DNA of 39,021 nucleotides, taken from an uncultured Bacteroidota bacterium. Its GTDB lineage: Bacteria; Bacteroidota; Bacteroidia; Chitinophagales; Saprospiraceae. Positions 8,413-16,408 of this stretch are shown here, piece after piece (the stretch's first letter is position 1; the number at the start of each line of letters is the position of its first letter). Location: NCBI GenBank assembly GCA_903836265.1, contig CAILQK010000404.1:1-39021 (forward strand), in the 5' to 3' direction. The notes beneath the pieces were generated by a model. The model was not told the origin of the DNA and did not search any database. It worked only from the letters and a program-made list of their open reading frames with translations. Both the position numbers and the translations under genes were made by a program.

Positions 8413-8420
8413 CAAAGGTA
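8413..8420 (-). promoter_or_regulatory. Predicted -7 promoter box for the queD-family gene
   Basis: On the minus strand this reads TACCTTTG, a perfect match to the Bacteroidota -7 consensus TAnnTTTG, about 55 bp ahead of the ATG at 8359. No convincing -33 element is visible. Confidence 0.55.
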
Positions 8421-8464
8421 CGACCGAAAGGCAGTTTTGTCCATTTTATCTCCATTTTCGTGTA

Positions 8465-8472
8465 TAATTTTG
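8465..8472 (+). promoter_or_regulatory. Predicted -7 promoter box for the HDAC-family gene
   Basis: TAATTTTG matches TAnnTTTG exactly and lies 19 bp before the TTG start at 8492. Transcription would begin around 8479, leaving a leader of only about a dozen bases. This, together with an in-frame stop at 8465-8467, supports the TTG as the true start. No clear -33 box is seen. Confidence 0.55.
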
Positions 8473-8491
8473 CGGTTCAAATTCGTTTAAG

Positions 8492-9394
8492 TTGCTCAGA
8501 GTCTCCTTCTCACCTGTTTATCGCTACGAACTGCCGGAGGGCCACCGCTTCCCCATGATGAAATACGAGCTGCTGGCCGAGCAGCTGATCTGGGAGGGTA
8601 CCCTGCGTGAATCGGAGATGTTTCATCCCGACCTGCTGCTGGAGGAGACTGCGCTGCTCACGCATACGCGCGGGTGGTGGGAAAAAATGAACCGCGTTGA
8701 GCTCACACCCTCCGAGATCAGAGCGATTGGATTCCCGATCAACGAGCGCTTTGTGATCAGGGGCAGGCATATCTCTCAGGGAACCCTGCAGTGTGCTCTG
8801 TTTGCGCTTGAACACGGTTGCGCCCTCAATATCGCCGGGGGAACACACCATGCCTTTGCCGACCGGGGTGAGGGATTTTGCTGCTTCAACGATCAGGCGG
8901 TGGCGGCCAGCTATCTGCTCGATCGCGGACTGGCCTCGAAAATTCTGATTGTTGATCTGGACGTGCACCAGGGGAACGGCACAGCCAGCATATTTGAACA
9001 TGAAACGCGGGTATTTACCTTTTCCATGCACGGCGAAAAAAATTACCCGCTCAGAAAAGAACGCTCTGATCTCGATATTGGTCTCCCGGACGGTATCAGC
9101 GACAACGCCTATCTGAACATCCTGCGTGAAAACCTGCCGCGGATTGCCGAACAGTTTCAGCCTGATTTCGTGTTTTACCAGAGCGGAGTGGACATACTCG
9201 AGACCGACAAGCTGGGCCGGCTGGCGGTCTCGCGCGCCGGCTGCCGCACACGCGACGAGATCGTTTTCAGTTTCTGCAGAAGGAACCGGCTGCCGGTGGT
9301 GACCAGTATGGGCGGCGGATATTCACCGCGAATTGCCGATATTGTGGAGGCGCATGCCAACACATTCCGCGTTGCTGCGGAGTTGTTTGGGTGA
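8492..9394 (+). CDS. Histone deacetylase-family (acetylpolyamine/acetoin-type) Zn hydrolase
   Basis: The 300-residue protein belongs to the arginase/deacetylase superfamily. Bacterial members deacetylate acetylated lysines, polyamines or other small amides, and the substrate here cannot be told from sequence. Motifs in order are the N-terminal FSPVYRYELPEGHRFP, the His dyad in GGTHHAF (His119-His120), metal ligands in DLDVHQGNGT (Asp157, His159), a later Asp within SGVDILETDKLG and the glycine loop MGGGYS. The start must be TTG 8492: the N-terminal family motif begins immediately, the next in-frame ATG is at residue 22, and a stop codon lies 27 bp upstream. The gene stands alone between a divergent queD-family gene and a 420-bp gap. 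Confidence 0.9.
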   Translation: MLRVSFSPVYRYELPEGHRFPMMKYELLAEQLIWEGTLRESEMFHPDLLLEETALLTHTRGWWEKMNRVELTPSEIRAIGFPINERFVIRGRHISQGTLQCALFALEHGCALNIAGGTHHAFADRGEGFCCFNDQAVAASYLLDRGLASKILIVDLDVHQGNGTASIFEHETRVFTFSMHGEKNYPLRKERSDLDIGLPDGISDNAYLNILRENLPRIAEQFQPDFVFYQSGVDILETDKLGRLAVSRAGCRTRDEIVFSFCRRNRLPVVTSMGGGYSPRIADIVEAHANTFRVAAELFG

Positions 9395-9498
9395 CCTGGG
9401 GGGGGCTGGTACAGGTTTTTTTGTGTGGGTGTATTATAGTTTACAGCCACCTTTCACATACCCACCCTCTCTGCACGCAGGAGGAGCATTCCCCTCGC

Positions 9499-9537
9499 CC
9501 GCGGAGGCACATGCGTCAACAGGCTGTACCTCCGCGG
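9499..9537. repeat. GC-rich inverted repeat, 9-bp perfect arms
   Basis: CCGCGGAGG (9499-9507) pairs perfectly with CCTCCGCGG (9529-9537) across a 21-base loop. No T-tract follows on either strand, so it is not a classical intrinsic terminator. It may be a transcript hairpin at the end of the HDAC-family mRNA or a protein-binding dyad. Confidence 0.6.
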
Positions 9538-9748
9538 CAGTTCCTGTATCAAAATAATTCGGCCGTGCTTCCATGGGTCAATACTAAAAAATTCCATTTC
9601 ATAAAACTTTAAATGCAGACTAAAATTTTTAATTTATCTGTTAATATAAAATTAATCAAATAAACAGCCAGTTAAAACCACGTTTTTCATCTGTTATTTT
9701 GGATTTTATTTTTTTGATGATCTCCGTCATTTATTTTGTTGAAAAATA

Positions 9749-9782
9749 TTTTGAAAAAAAATTCAGCAACCTCCTACTTTGG
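9749..9782 (+). promoter_or_regulatory. Predicted promoter of the kor operon
   Basis: TTTTG (9749-9753), 21 bp spacer, then TACTTTGG (9775-9782). The spacing fits the Bacteroidota -33/-7 architecture; the -7 box has one mismatch to TAnnTTTG. The preceding A/T-rich stretch could act as an UP-like element. The GTG start lies 34 bp downstream of the box. Confidence 0.5.
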
Positions 9783-9816
9783 CTGCCCAATCTTATGATT
9801 CAAAGCCAAGCAAGTC

Positions 9817-11610
9817 GTGAACCCTACAGACATTCAAAATCCAGAGTATTTCCACAAGGTCGTGGATTGCCAGTATGCGTGCCCTGCGCATACCCCCGTT
9901 CCCGAGTATATACGCCTGATTGCTGCCGAACGCTATTCTGAGGCCTATATGATCAACTGGGAATCCAATGTGTTCCCGGGTGTCTTGGGTCGCACCTGCG
10001 ATCGCCCCTGCGAACCCGCGTGCAGGCGCGGGCGCGTGGAGGAGCAGCCAGTCGCTATCTGCCGACTGAAACGGGTGGCTGCCGATTACAAGGGCGATGT
10101 ACAGACCATGATGCCTCAGGGGCCCTTCAAGCCAAACGGTAAAAAAGTGGCGCTCATCGGAGGTGGCCCTGCTTCACTCACTGTTGCACGCGACCTCGCA
10201 CCGCTCGGTTATGAAATTCACCTGTTCGACGAGCAACCGGCCGGCGGAGGCATGATGCGCAGCCAGATTCCATCTTTCCGTCTTCCTGAAAGCGTACTCG
10301 ATGAAGAGGTGGGCTATGTGCTCAACCTCGGCATTCATACACAGTTCAACAAATATGTGTCGAGCCTGCGGGAAGTACTGGGTATGGGCTATGATGCTAT
10401 ATTTGTCGGTACAGGCGCCCCGCGAGGCCGGGATCTGAACGACCTGCCAGGCCGACAGGAAGCAGGTGCCAACGTGCAGATAGGCATCGAATTCCTGGCC
10501 AACGTGGCTTTCAGTCACCTCGATAAAATAGGCAGGAAGGTGCTGGTGCTCGGTGGCGGAAATACCGCCATGGACTGCTGCCGTACCGCACGGCGCCTGG
10601 GCGGAACCGATGTGAAAGTGGTGGTGCGCAGTCCGAAGAGCGAGATGAAGGCATCTCCCTGGGAAATTGAAGACGCACTGCACGAAGATATTCCGATTTA
10701 CGAAAATCATGTGCCCAAAGCGTTTGTCACTGAAAATGGCAAATTGGTGGCAATGACCTTCGAAAAAGTAAAGGCTGTATATGGCGAAGACGGGAAAAGA
10801 AGCCTCGTACCCACCGGTGAACCGGAGGTGCGCTTCGAGTGCGATGATGTGCTCATCGCTGTCGGACAGGAAAATGCTTTCCCCTGGATAGAACGCGACC
10901 TCGGCCTCGAATTCGACCGGTGGGAACTGCCCAGGCTGAACAAGGATACTCTACAGTCAACACTGCCTCACGTCTTTTTCGGTGGTGATGCCGCGCTGGG
11001 CCCCAAAAATGTTATCACAGCCGTTGCACAGGGCCATACAGCAGCCGTTTCCATTGACCTGTTCCTCGAAGGAAAGGACGTGGAAAACGAACGCCCCTCT
11101 CCCATGACCAACCTGATACATCAGAAAATGGGTATCCACGAGTGGATGTACGACAGCACGGTGGCCAACGACAAACGTTTCAAAGTACCTCATGCCGATA
11201 AATCGCAGGCACTTAATGACAGGCTCCTCGAAGTGGAACTCGGCTTCGACCCTGCTACCGCCTACAAGGAGGCCGAGCGCTGCCTCAACTGTGATGTACA
11301 AACAGTATTTACCACCTCCCGCTGTATCGAATGCGATGCCTGTGTGGATATTTGTCCGACCGCCTGCATCACTTTCACCGAAAATGGCGAGGAGGATGAC
11401 CTGCGAACACGCCTGAGCGCACCTGCCAGTGTGCTGTCGCAGGACCTTTATGTATCCACCGACCTCCCCACAAAAAGGGTTATGATCAAGGACGAAAACG
11501 TGTGCCTCCACTGCGGACTCTGCGCCGAACGATGCCCGACATCAGCCTGGGATATGCAGAAATACCTGTATAACACCGCAAAGGCCGGCAACATGCAATA
11601 CACCAGATAA
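9817..11610 (+). CDS. GltD-like FAD/NAD(P)-dependent oxidoreductase with C-terminal 2x[4Fe-4S] domain, partner of KorAB
   Basis: The 597-residue flavoprotein is related to the glutamate synthase small subunit and NfnB-type proteins. An N-terminal cysteine domain (Cys18, Cys22, Cys61, Cys65, Cys69; e.g. GRTCDRPCEPAC) would bind Fe-S. A FAD dinucleotide fold begins at ALIGGGPASLTVARDLA (~112) and an NAD(P) fold at VLVLGGGNTAMDCC (~243). The C-terminus adds two ferredoxin motifs, CIECDACVDICP and CLHCGLCAERCP. The context with KorA and KorB suggests it passes electrons between ferredoxin or the oxidoreductase and NAD(P)(H). The start is GTG at 9817; an ATG at 9795 is out of frame. GltD itself is unlikely because no gltB is adjacent and the extra ferredoxin domain is present. 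Confidence 0.85.
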   Translation: MNPTDIQNPEYFHKVVDCQYACPAHTPVPEYIRLIAAERYSEAYMINWESNVFPGVLGRTCDRPCEPACRRGRVEEQPVAICRLKRVAADYKGDVQTMMPQGPFKPNGKKVALIGGGPASLTVARDLAPLGYEIHLFDEQPAGGGMMRSQIPSFRLPESVLDEEVGYVLNLGIHTQFNKYVSSLREVLGMGYDAIFVGTGAPRGRDLNDLPGRQEAGANVQIGIEFLANVAFSHLDKIGRKVLVLGGGNTAMDCCRTARRLGGTDVKVVVRSPKSEMKASPWEIEDALHEDIPIYENHVPKAFVTENGKLVAMTFEKVKAVYGEDGKRSLVPTGEPEVRFECDDVLIAVGQENAFPWIERDLGLEFDRWELPRLNKDTLQSTLPHVFFGGDAALGPKNVITAVAQGHTAAVSIDLFLEGKDVENERPSPMTNLIHQKMGIHEWMYDSTVANDKRFKVPHADKSQALNDRLLEVELGFDPATAYKEAERCLNCDVQTVFTTSRCIECDACVDICPTACITFTENGEEDDLRTRLSAPASVLSQDLYVSTDLPTKRVMIKDENVCLHCGLCAERCPTSAWDMQKYLYNTAKAGNMQYTR

Positions 11611-11655
11611 CCAGTTATACCCGCCTGAAACTCTTCAAGTAAATATTGCACAACC

Positions 11656-13512
11656 GTGTTAAACGATTTTGTCATTCGATTCGCCAATGTGAACGGTACC
11701 GGCTCTGCCAGTGCCAACACCATATTTGCCAAATCCGTCTTCCGGATGGGCATCCCCGTTACACCAAAAAATATCTTTCCATCCAATATTCAGGGACTAC
11801 CCACCTGGTATGAGGTGCGAGTAAACGAAAAAGGCTATCTCGGCCGTCGCGACGGTATTGATATTATGGTTTGCCTGAATCCGCAAAGTATGGCCAAAGA
11901 TATCGCCAACGTGAGATCCGGAGGCTACTTCATGTACGACAGCAGCAAGGATCTGCATCGCGAACTCACACGCGATGATGTTCACTACCTGCCAATACCC
12001 ATGATGCAGATGTGTATGGACAAGTTCGCCGACCCCCGACAAAGGCAACTGCTGAAAAACATGGTATACATAGGTGCACTCGCCGCGCTGCTCGAAATTG
12101 AAGTGCCCGTTATTCACCAGATTATAGTAGAACAGTTCAAGGGAAAGGAAAAACTTGTAACAGCCAACTACGAGGCGCTTCAGATGGGTATTGATTACGC
12201 AAAAGCCCATTTCAATCCATGCCCGCTTCCCGACGTGCAGGTACAGCGCCGCGACAAGGTGGGCGACTGGATTCTGATGGACGGTAACAGCGCCTGCGGC
12301 CTCGGCGCCGTTTACGGTGGCGCAACGGTACTGGCATGGTACCCGATCACACCTTCCACATCCCTGGCAGACGCATTCGGAAAGTATGCAAAAAAAATGC
12401 GGATCGACCCCGAAACCGGTAAAAATAACTACGCCATTGTACAGGCGGAAGATGAACTGGCCGCGATAGGGATGGTTATAGGCGCCAACTGGAACGGCGC
12501 ACGCTCGTTTACCGCCACCAGCGGACCGGGTATTTCGCTCATGAGCGAATTTCTGGGCCTGGCCTATTTCGCAGAAATACCCACTGTACTCGTGGATGTA
12601 CAACGCGGAGGCCCCAGTACAGGTATGCCCACACGCACGCAACAGTCGGATCTCATTTCTACAGCGTACGCCTCTCACGGCGATACCAAACATATCATGC
12701 TGATGCCCAGTACCCCGGCAGAATGCTTCGAAATGACCGCCGACGCGTTTGATCTTGCAGAACAGCTGCAGACTCCGGTAATGGTCATGACCGATCTCGA
12801 TCTCGGAATGAACGACAATATGTCGCCACCACTTAAATGGGACGACAAGCGTGAATATAACCGGGGAAAGGTGCTCGATGCGGAAGCACTCGAAAAGCTG
12901 GAACGCTTCGGAAGGTACCTCGACGTGGACGGCGATGGCATCACTTATCGCACCATACCCGGTACACACCCCACCAAAGGGTCCTTTTTTACCCGCGGAA
13001 CTTCCCGCGACGAATATGCCGCCTATACGGAGGAAGGCCCGGCTTATGTGCGAAATATGGAGCGCCTCGCGAGAAAATGGGAATCAGCCAAAAATTATGT
13101 GCCCGGCCCCGAAGTCTATCAGCAGGAGAAAAAAAGTGAGTTCGGAATGCTGTTCTTCGGAACAACCACCTGGTCGGCACTGGAAGCCAGGGATATGCTG
13201 GAGGCTGAAGGTATTACGCTCGATGCCATGCGCGTGAAAAGTTTCCCCTTCAATGATGAAGTCAGGAACTTCGTGGATTCGCACGATCGGGTGTTTGTGA
13301 TCGAACAAAACCGCGACGCCCAGTTGAAAACACTGCTCGTAAATGAAATCGGTATTGATCCTGGTCAACTCATCCCGGTGCTGAATTTCGACGGTTTCCC
13401 CATCACGGCAGATTTGATCAAACAGAAAATATTCAAAAATCTGGTGGGTAAACTGAAAACGCCATACAAGGCAGTTCATGTTGCTCCCGGCGACTCTCAG
13501 GTAGAAGAATAA
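11656..13512 (+). CDS. korA: 2-oxoacid:ferredoxin oxidoreductase, fused gamma-alpha subunit (KorA-type)
   Basis: The 618-residue subunit contains an N-terminal gamma domain (about 1-185; IRFANVNGTGSASANTIF) fused to the alpha domain, which carries YPITPS (229-234) and the long conserved stretch around QAEDELAAIGMVIGANW and SGPGISLMSE. Together with KorB it oxidatively decarboxylates a 2-oxoacid, most likely 2-oxoglutarate, to the CoA thioester while reducing ferredoxin. The fused gamma-alpha organisation is typical of the two-subunit enzymes of aerobes and facultative bacteria. It starts with GTG at 11656, 45 bp after the flavoprotein gene. Its TAA stop overlaps the ATG of the GH32 gene, so the usual korA-korB adjacency is broken by two sugar-use genes. 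2-oxoglutarate rather than pyruvate is inferred from family resemblance only. Confidence 0.92.
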   Translation: MLNDFVIRFANVNGTGSASANTIFAKSVFRMGIPVTPKNIFPSNIQGLPTWYEVRVNEKGYLGRRDGIDIMVCLNPQSMAKDIANVRSGGYFMYDSSKDLHRELTRDDVHYLPIPMMQMCMDKFADPRQRQLLKNMVYIGALAALLEIEVPVIHQIIVEQFKGKEKLVTANYEALQMGIDYAKAHFNPCPLPDVQVQRRDKVGDWILMDGNSACGLGAVYGGATVLAWYPITPSTSLADAFGKYAKKMRIDPETGKNNYAIVQAEDELAAIGMVIGANWNGARSFTATSGPGISLMSEFLGLAYFAEIPTVLVDVQRGGPSTGMPTRTQQSDLISTAYASHGDTKHIMLMPSTPAECFEMTADAFDLAEQLQTPVMVMTDLDLGMNDNMSPPLKWDDKREYNRGKVLDAEALEKLERFGRYLDVDGDGITYRTIPGTHPTKGSFFTRGTSRDEYAAYTEEGPAYVRNMERLARKWESAKNYVPGPEVYQQEKKSEFGMLFFGTTTWSALEARDMLEAEGITLDAMRVKSFPFNDEVRNFVDSHDRVFVIEQNRDAQLKTLLVNEIGIDPGQLIPVLNFDGFPITADLIKQKIFKNLVGKLKTPYKAVHVAPGDSQVEE

Positions 13513-15092
13513 TGATGACAAACAGGATAATAACGTTCTTGCTGACAGGTTCTCTGCTCGCAGCAGCCGGTTGCACACCTGCCCGCACTTCAGGCGGACA
13601 GGGTGCCGAAGGTTATTATCGCGAACAGCATCGCCCGCAATACCATTTCACCCCGCCGTCAGGCTGGATGAATGATCCGAATGGTCTGGTTTACTACAAG
13701 GGGGAGTATCATCTGTTCTATCAGCACAACCCGGCGTCAACCGTCTGGGGGCCCATGCACTGGGGTCATGCCGTCAGCAGGGATCTCGTGCACTGGGAAC
13801 ACCTGCCAATCGCACTGTATCCCGACTCACTGGGATATATTTTCTCAGGCAGTATCGTGATTGACGAAAACAACACCACCGGATTTGCTCCTCCCGGCTG
13901 CGGTGAAAAGGCGCTGGTGGCTGTTTATACCTGCCACAATATGGAATACGAACGGGCAGGCCGTCAGGACCGCGAGTCGCAGGCCATTGCTTACAGCCTG
14001 GATCGTGGCCGTACCTGGACCAAATATGCCGGGAATCCGGTACTCCCTAACAAGGGTGATGTAGATTTCCGCGACCCGAAAGTAACCTGGCACGAGCCCA
14101 CCAAAAAATGGATAATGCCCCTCGCAGTGGGTGATTATCTTGAAATTTTTGTTTCAAAAGACCTGAAAAAGTGGGAATACGCCAGCACTTTCGGCAAAAA
14201 TGATGGCGCGCACGGTGGTGTCTGGGAATGCCCCGATCTGTTCCCCCTGCGCACACGCGAGGGTGTCGAAAAATGGGTGCTTATTCAGAATATGGGCCGT
14301 GGAGCTGTGAACGGAGGTTCCGGCACACAATACTTTATCGGCAGTTTCGACGGAAGGACTTTCAAAAATGACAACCCGCCGGAGAAGGCTCTCTGGCTTG
14401 ATTATGGCGCCGACAATTACGCGGGAGTCACCTATTTCAATGCCCCGGATCAGCGCAGAATCCTCATCGGATGGATGTCGAACTGGTTCGATTACGCCCA
14501 GTCCACCCCCACCAGCACCTGGCGAAGTTCCATGACTGTTCCGCGCGATTTGTGGCTGGAAAACACGCCGGAAGGCTTCAGGCTCTTTCAGAAGCCTTCT
14601 CCCGAATTACAGTCGCTGGTAAAAAAATCCGGCAAAATCGGGAAACAGGTAATAGGCAGGGATGGCTGGAAAATGCGTGTTCCGGTACTGCATGAGCTGG
14701 ATCTGTATTTTGACATGAAATCCTGCAGCGCAACTGCCTGGGGGTACAAACTGAAAAACAGTCGCGGCGAACAGGTAGTCATCACCCTGGATGTACGGGG
14801 AAAAATCGTTACCGTTGACCGTTCAGGTTCAGGCAAAACCTCCTTCTCCGCTGAATTCCCCAAAAAACACAGCGCCCCGGTATCATTCGCTGATATCTTT
14901 CACATGCGTGCATACGCGGACGCATCGTCGCTCGAGCTGTTTCTGGCGGATGGAGCCGCCTGTATTTCCGAAATTTTCTTTCCGAATGAAGACTTTAGTG
15001 AAGCTGAATTTTTTGCGGAAGGCGGAAGCATTACCTTGTTGCCGATATCATCCGTGAACAAACTGAAATCTGTCTGGAATAAACAAAAATGA
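13512..15092 (+). CDS. GH32 fructan beta-fructosidase/levanase-type lipoprotein
   Basis: The 526-residue glycoside hydrolase family 32 enzyme releases fructose from levan, inulin or sucrose. A lipoprotein signal (LTGSLLAAAGC, Cys21) places it on a membrane outside the cytoplasm. The five-bladed propeller carries all GH32 signatures: nucleophile Asp55 in WMNDPNG, the RDP motif (187-189) and acid/base Glu239 in WECPD. A C-terminal beta-sandwich follows (about 380-520). Its ATG overlaps the korA stop (TAATG) and its stop overlaps the transporter ATG (ATGA), so expression is tied to the kor operon. The exact substrate cannot be read from sequence. Confidence 0.93.
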   Translation: MMTNRIITFLLTGSLLAAAGCTPARTSGGQGAEGYYREQHRPQYHFTPPSGWMNDPNGLVYYKGEYHLFYQHNPASTVWGPMHWGHAVSRDLVHWEHLPIALYPDSLGYIFSGSIVIDENNTTGFAPPGCGEKALVAVYTCHNMEYERAGRQDRESQAIAYSLDRGRTWTKYAGNPVLPNKGDVDFRDPKVTWHEPTKKWIMPLAVGDYLEIFVSKDLKKWEYASTFGKNDGAHGGVWECPDLFPLRTREGVEKWVLIQNMGRGAVNGGSGTQYFIGSFDGRTFKNDNPPEKALWLDYGADNYAGVTYFNAPDQRRILIGWMSNWFDYAQSTPTSTWRSSMTVPRDLWLENTPEGFRLFQKPSPELQSLVKKSGKIGKQVIGRDGWKMRVPVLHELDLYFDMKSCSATAWGYKLKNSRGEQVVITLDVRGKIVTVDRSGSGKTSFSAEFPKKHSAPVSFADIFHMRAYADASSLELFLADGAACISEIFFPNEDFSEAEFFAEGGSITLLPISSVNKLKSVWNKQK

Positions 15093-16408
15093 ACAAGAAA
15101 CTCGTACTTTGGTCAATTACCGTCGGTTTGGGCGGTTTTCTCTTCGGTCTTGACACGGCCGTTATCTCGGGCGCCGAGCAGGATATTCAGCGTCTGTGGA
15201 ACCTCGACAGCTGGCAACACGGACTGGCCGTTGCCATGGCACTTTATGGAACTGTCATAGGTGCTGCATTTGGCGGTGTACCTGCAGATAAATACGGAAG
15301 GAAACCCACCCTGCTCTGGATTGGTATCCTGTTCTTCGTATCAGCACTCGGCACAGCATTAGTGAACGATGTGTACAGTTTCATGCTGTTCCGCTTTTTG
15401 GGCGGACTGAGTATCGGGGCCTCCTCGGTAGTGGCGCCGGTGTATATTTCAGAAATTGCTCCACCCAAATACCGGGGCCGCATGGTCATTTCCTTTCAGG
15501 TAAATATCGTGGTGGGTATCCTGCTGGCCTATGTTTCCAATTACCTGCTGGAAGGCGTTGGTGGCGATAACGACTGGCGCTGGATGCTCGGTGTGGTAGC
15601 GCTACCCGCACTGGCTTTTTCGGTGATGATGATGACAACCCCCGAGACACCACGCTGGCTCCTGCTTACCAAAGGCGATGAGGCCGCTGCCCGAAGGGTG
15701 CTTTCCATCACCAATGAAGAAGGAGTGGACGCCGCAGTTGAAGATATCCGACAGTCGGCAGCAGGTGAAAACGGACTAAAACGCGAGCGATTGTTCTCAG
15801 GAAAATACAACTTCCCGGTGTTGCTCGCCTTCCTGTTTGCCGCCTTCAACCAGTTGTCAGGTATCAATGCGGTGATATATTTCGCACCCCGTATTTTTGA
15901 AATGACTGGACTGGGCAAGGAAACTGCTCTGCTCTCAACAGCCGGCATCGGCATTATAAACCTGATTTTCACGATTGGAGGCTGGTGGCTTATTGACCGG
16001 TTCGGACGCCGTGTGCTCATGTATATAGGCTCTGCAGGCTATATCATCTCGCTGGCACTCACCGGGATGGCCTTCTACAACGAAGCGTATGCCCTGGTTC
16101 CGTTGTACATTTTTGCCTTTATTGCCTCGCATGCTATCGGCCAGGGAGCAGTAATCTGGGTTTTCATATCCGAGATTTTTCCCAACGCCGTACGCGCTTC
16201 GGGTATGGCCCTCGGCAGCCTGACTCACTGGGTGCTGGCGGCCATCATCACCAATGTATTTCCTCATTTCGCTGCCACATACGGCGGCGGACCCATATTC
16301 CTGTTTTTCAGCGCCATGATGGTTTTCCAGTTGCTCTATGTATGGAGAATGATGCCGGAAACCAAAGGCGTTTCACTGGAAGAACTGCAAAAAAGACTGA
16401 CTAAATGA
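15089..16408 (+). CDS. MFS sugar porter (sugar:H+ symporter family)
   Basis: The 439-residue, 12-TM inner-membrane transporter belongs to the sugar porter subfamily of the major facilitator superfamily. Signatures are GFLFGLDTAVISGAEQ in TM1, DKYGRKPTLLW after TM2, the PETPRWLL motif before the central loop, QLSGINAVIYFAPRIFE in TM7, DRFGRRVL after TM8 and the C-terminal PETKGVSLEEL. Its partner, a GH32 enzyme encoded immediately upstream and overlapping by ATGA, makes fructose (or glucose) the most likely cargo. Its stop overlaps the korB ATG, again by ATGA. The transport direction and coupling ion are inferred from the family. Confidence 0.92.
   Translation: MNKKLVLWSITVGLGGFLFGLDTAVISGAEQDIQRLWNLDSWQHGLAVAMALYGTVIGAAFGGVPADKYGRKPTLLWIGILFFVSALGTALVNDVYSFMLFRFLGGLSIGASSVVAPVYISEIAPPKYRGRMVISFQVNIVVGILLAYVSNYLLEGVGGDNDWRWMLGVVALPALAFSVMMMTTPETPRWLLLTKGDEAAARRVLSITNEEGVDAAVEDIRQSAAGENGLKRERLFSGKYNFPVLLAFLFAAFNQLSGINAVIYFAPRIFEMTGLGKETALLSTAGIGIINLIFTIGGWWLIDRFGRRVLMYIGSAGYIISLALTGMAFYNEAYALVPLYIFAFIASHAIGQGAVIWVFISEIFPNAVRASGMALGSLTHWVLAAIITNVFPHFAATYGGGPIFLFFSAMMVFQLLYVWRMMPETKGVSLEELQKRLTK

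Larger units (their letters stand above)
9395..9816. other. Gene-free interval before the 2-oxoacid oxidoreductase operon
   Basis: No convincing gene is present in these 420 bases; the short ORFs in the track have implausible composition. The first part has a G8 run right after the HDAC-family stop (9398-9405) and a GC-rich inverted repeat. From about 9580 to 9770 the sequence becomes strongly A/T-rich, unlike neighbouring coding DNA, and ends in a promoter-like TTTTG-N21-TACTTTGG. Confidence 0.7.

Noticed and set aside
9392-9405. G8 tract as a frameshift that extends the HDAC-family protein
   Set aside because: The tract lies after the TGA stop and the protein already has full family length, so no extension is needed.
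9391-9612. Small ORFs in the gap after the HDAC-family gene
   Set aside because: They start inside the HDAC stop region, have odd composition (Pro/Arg/His-rich runs) and no promoter or conserved motif.
11797-12969. 390-codon minus-strand ORF opposite korA
   Set aside because: It is antisense to a well-conserved enzyme and its translation is rich in His/Cys with no domain pattern, as expected from a shadow frame.
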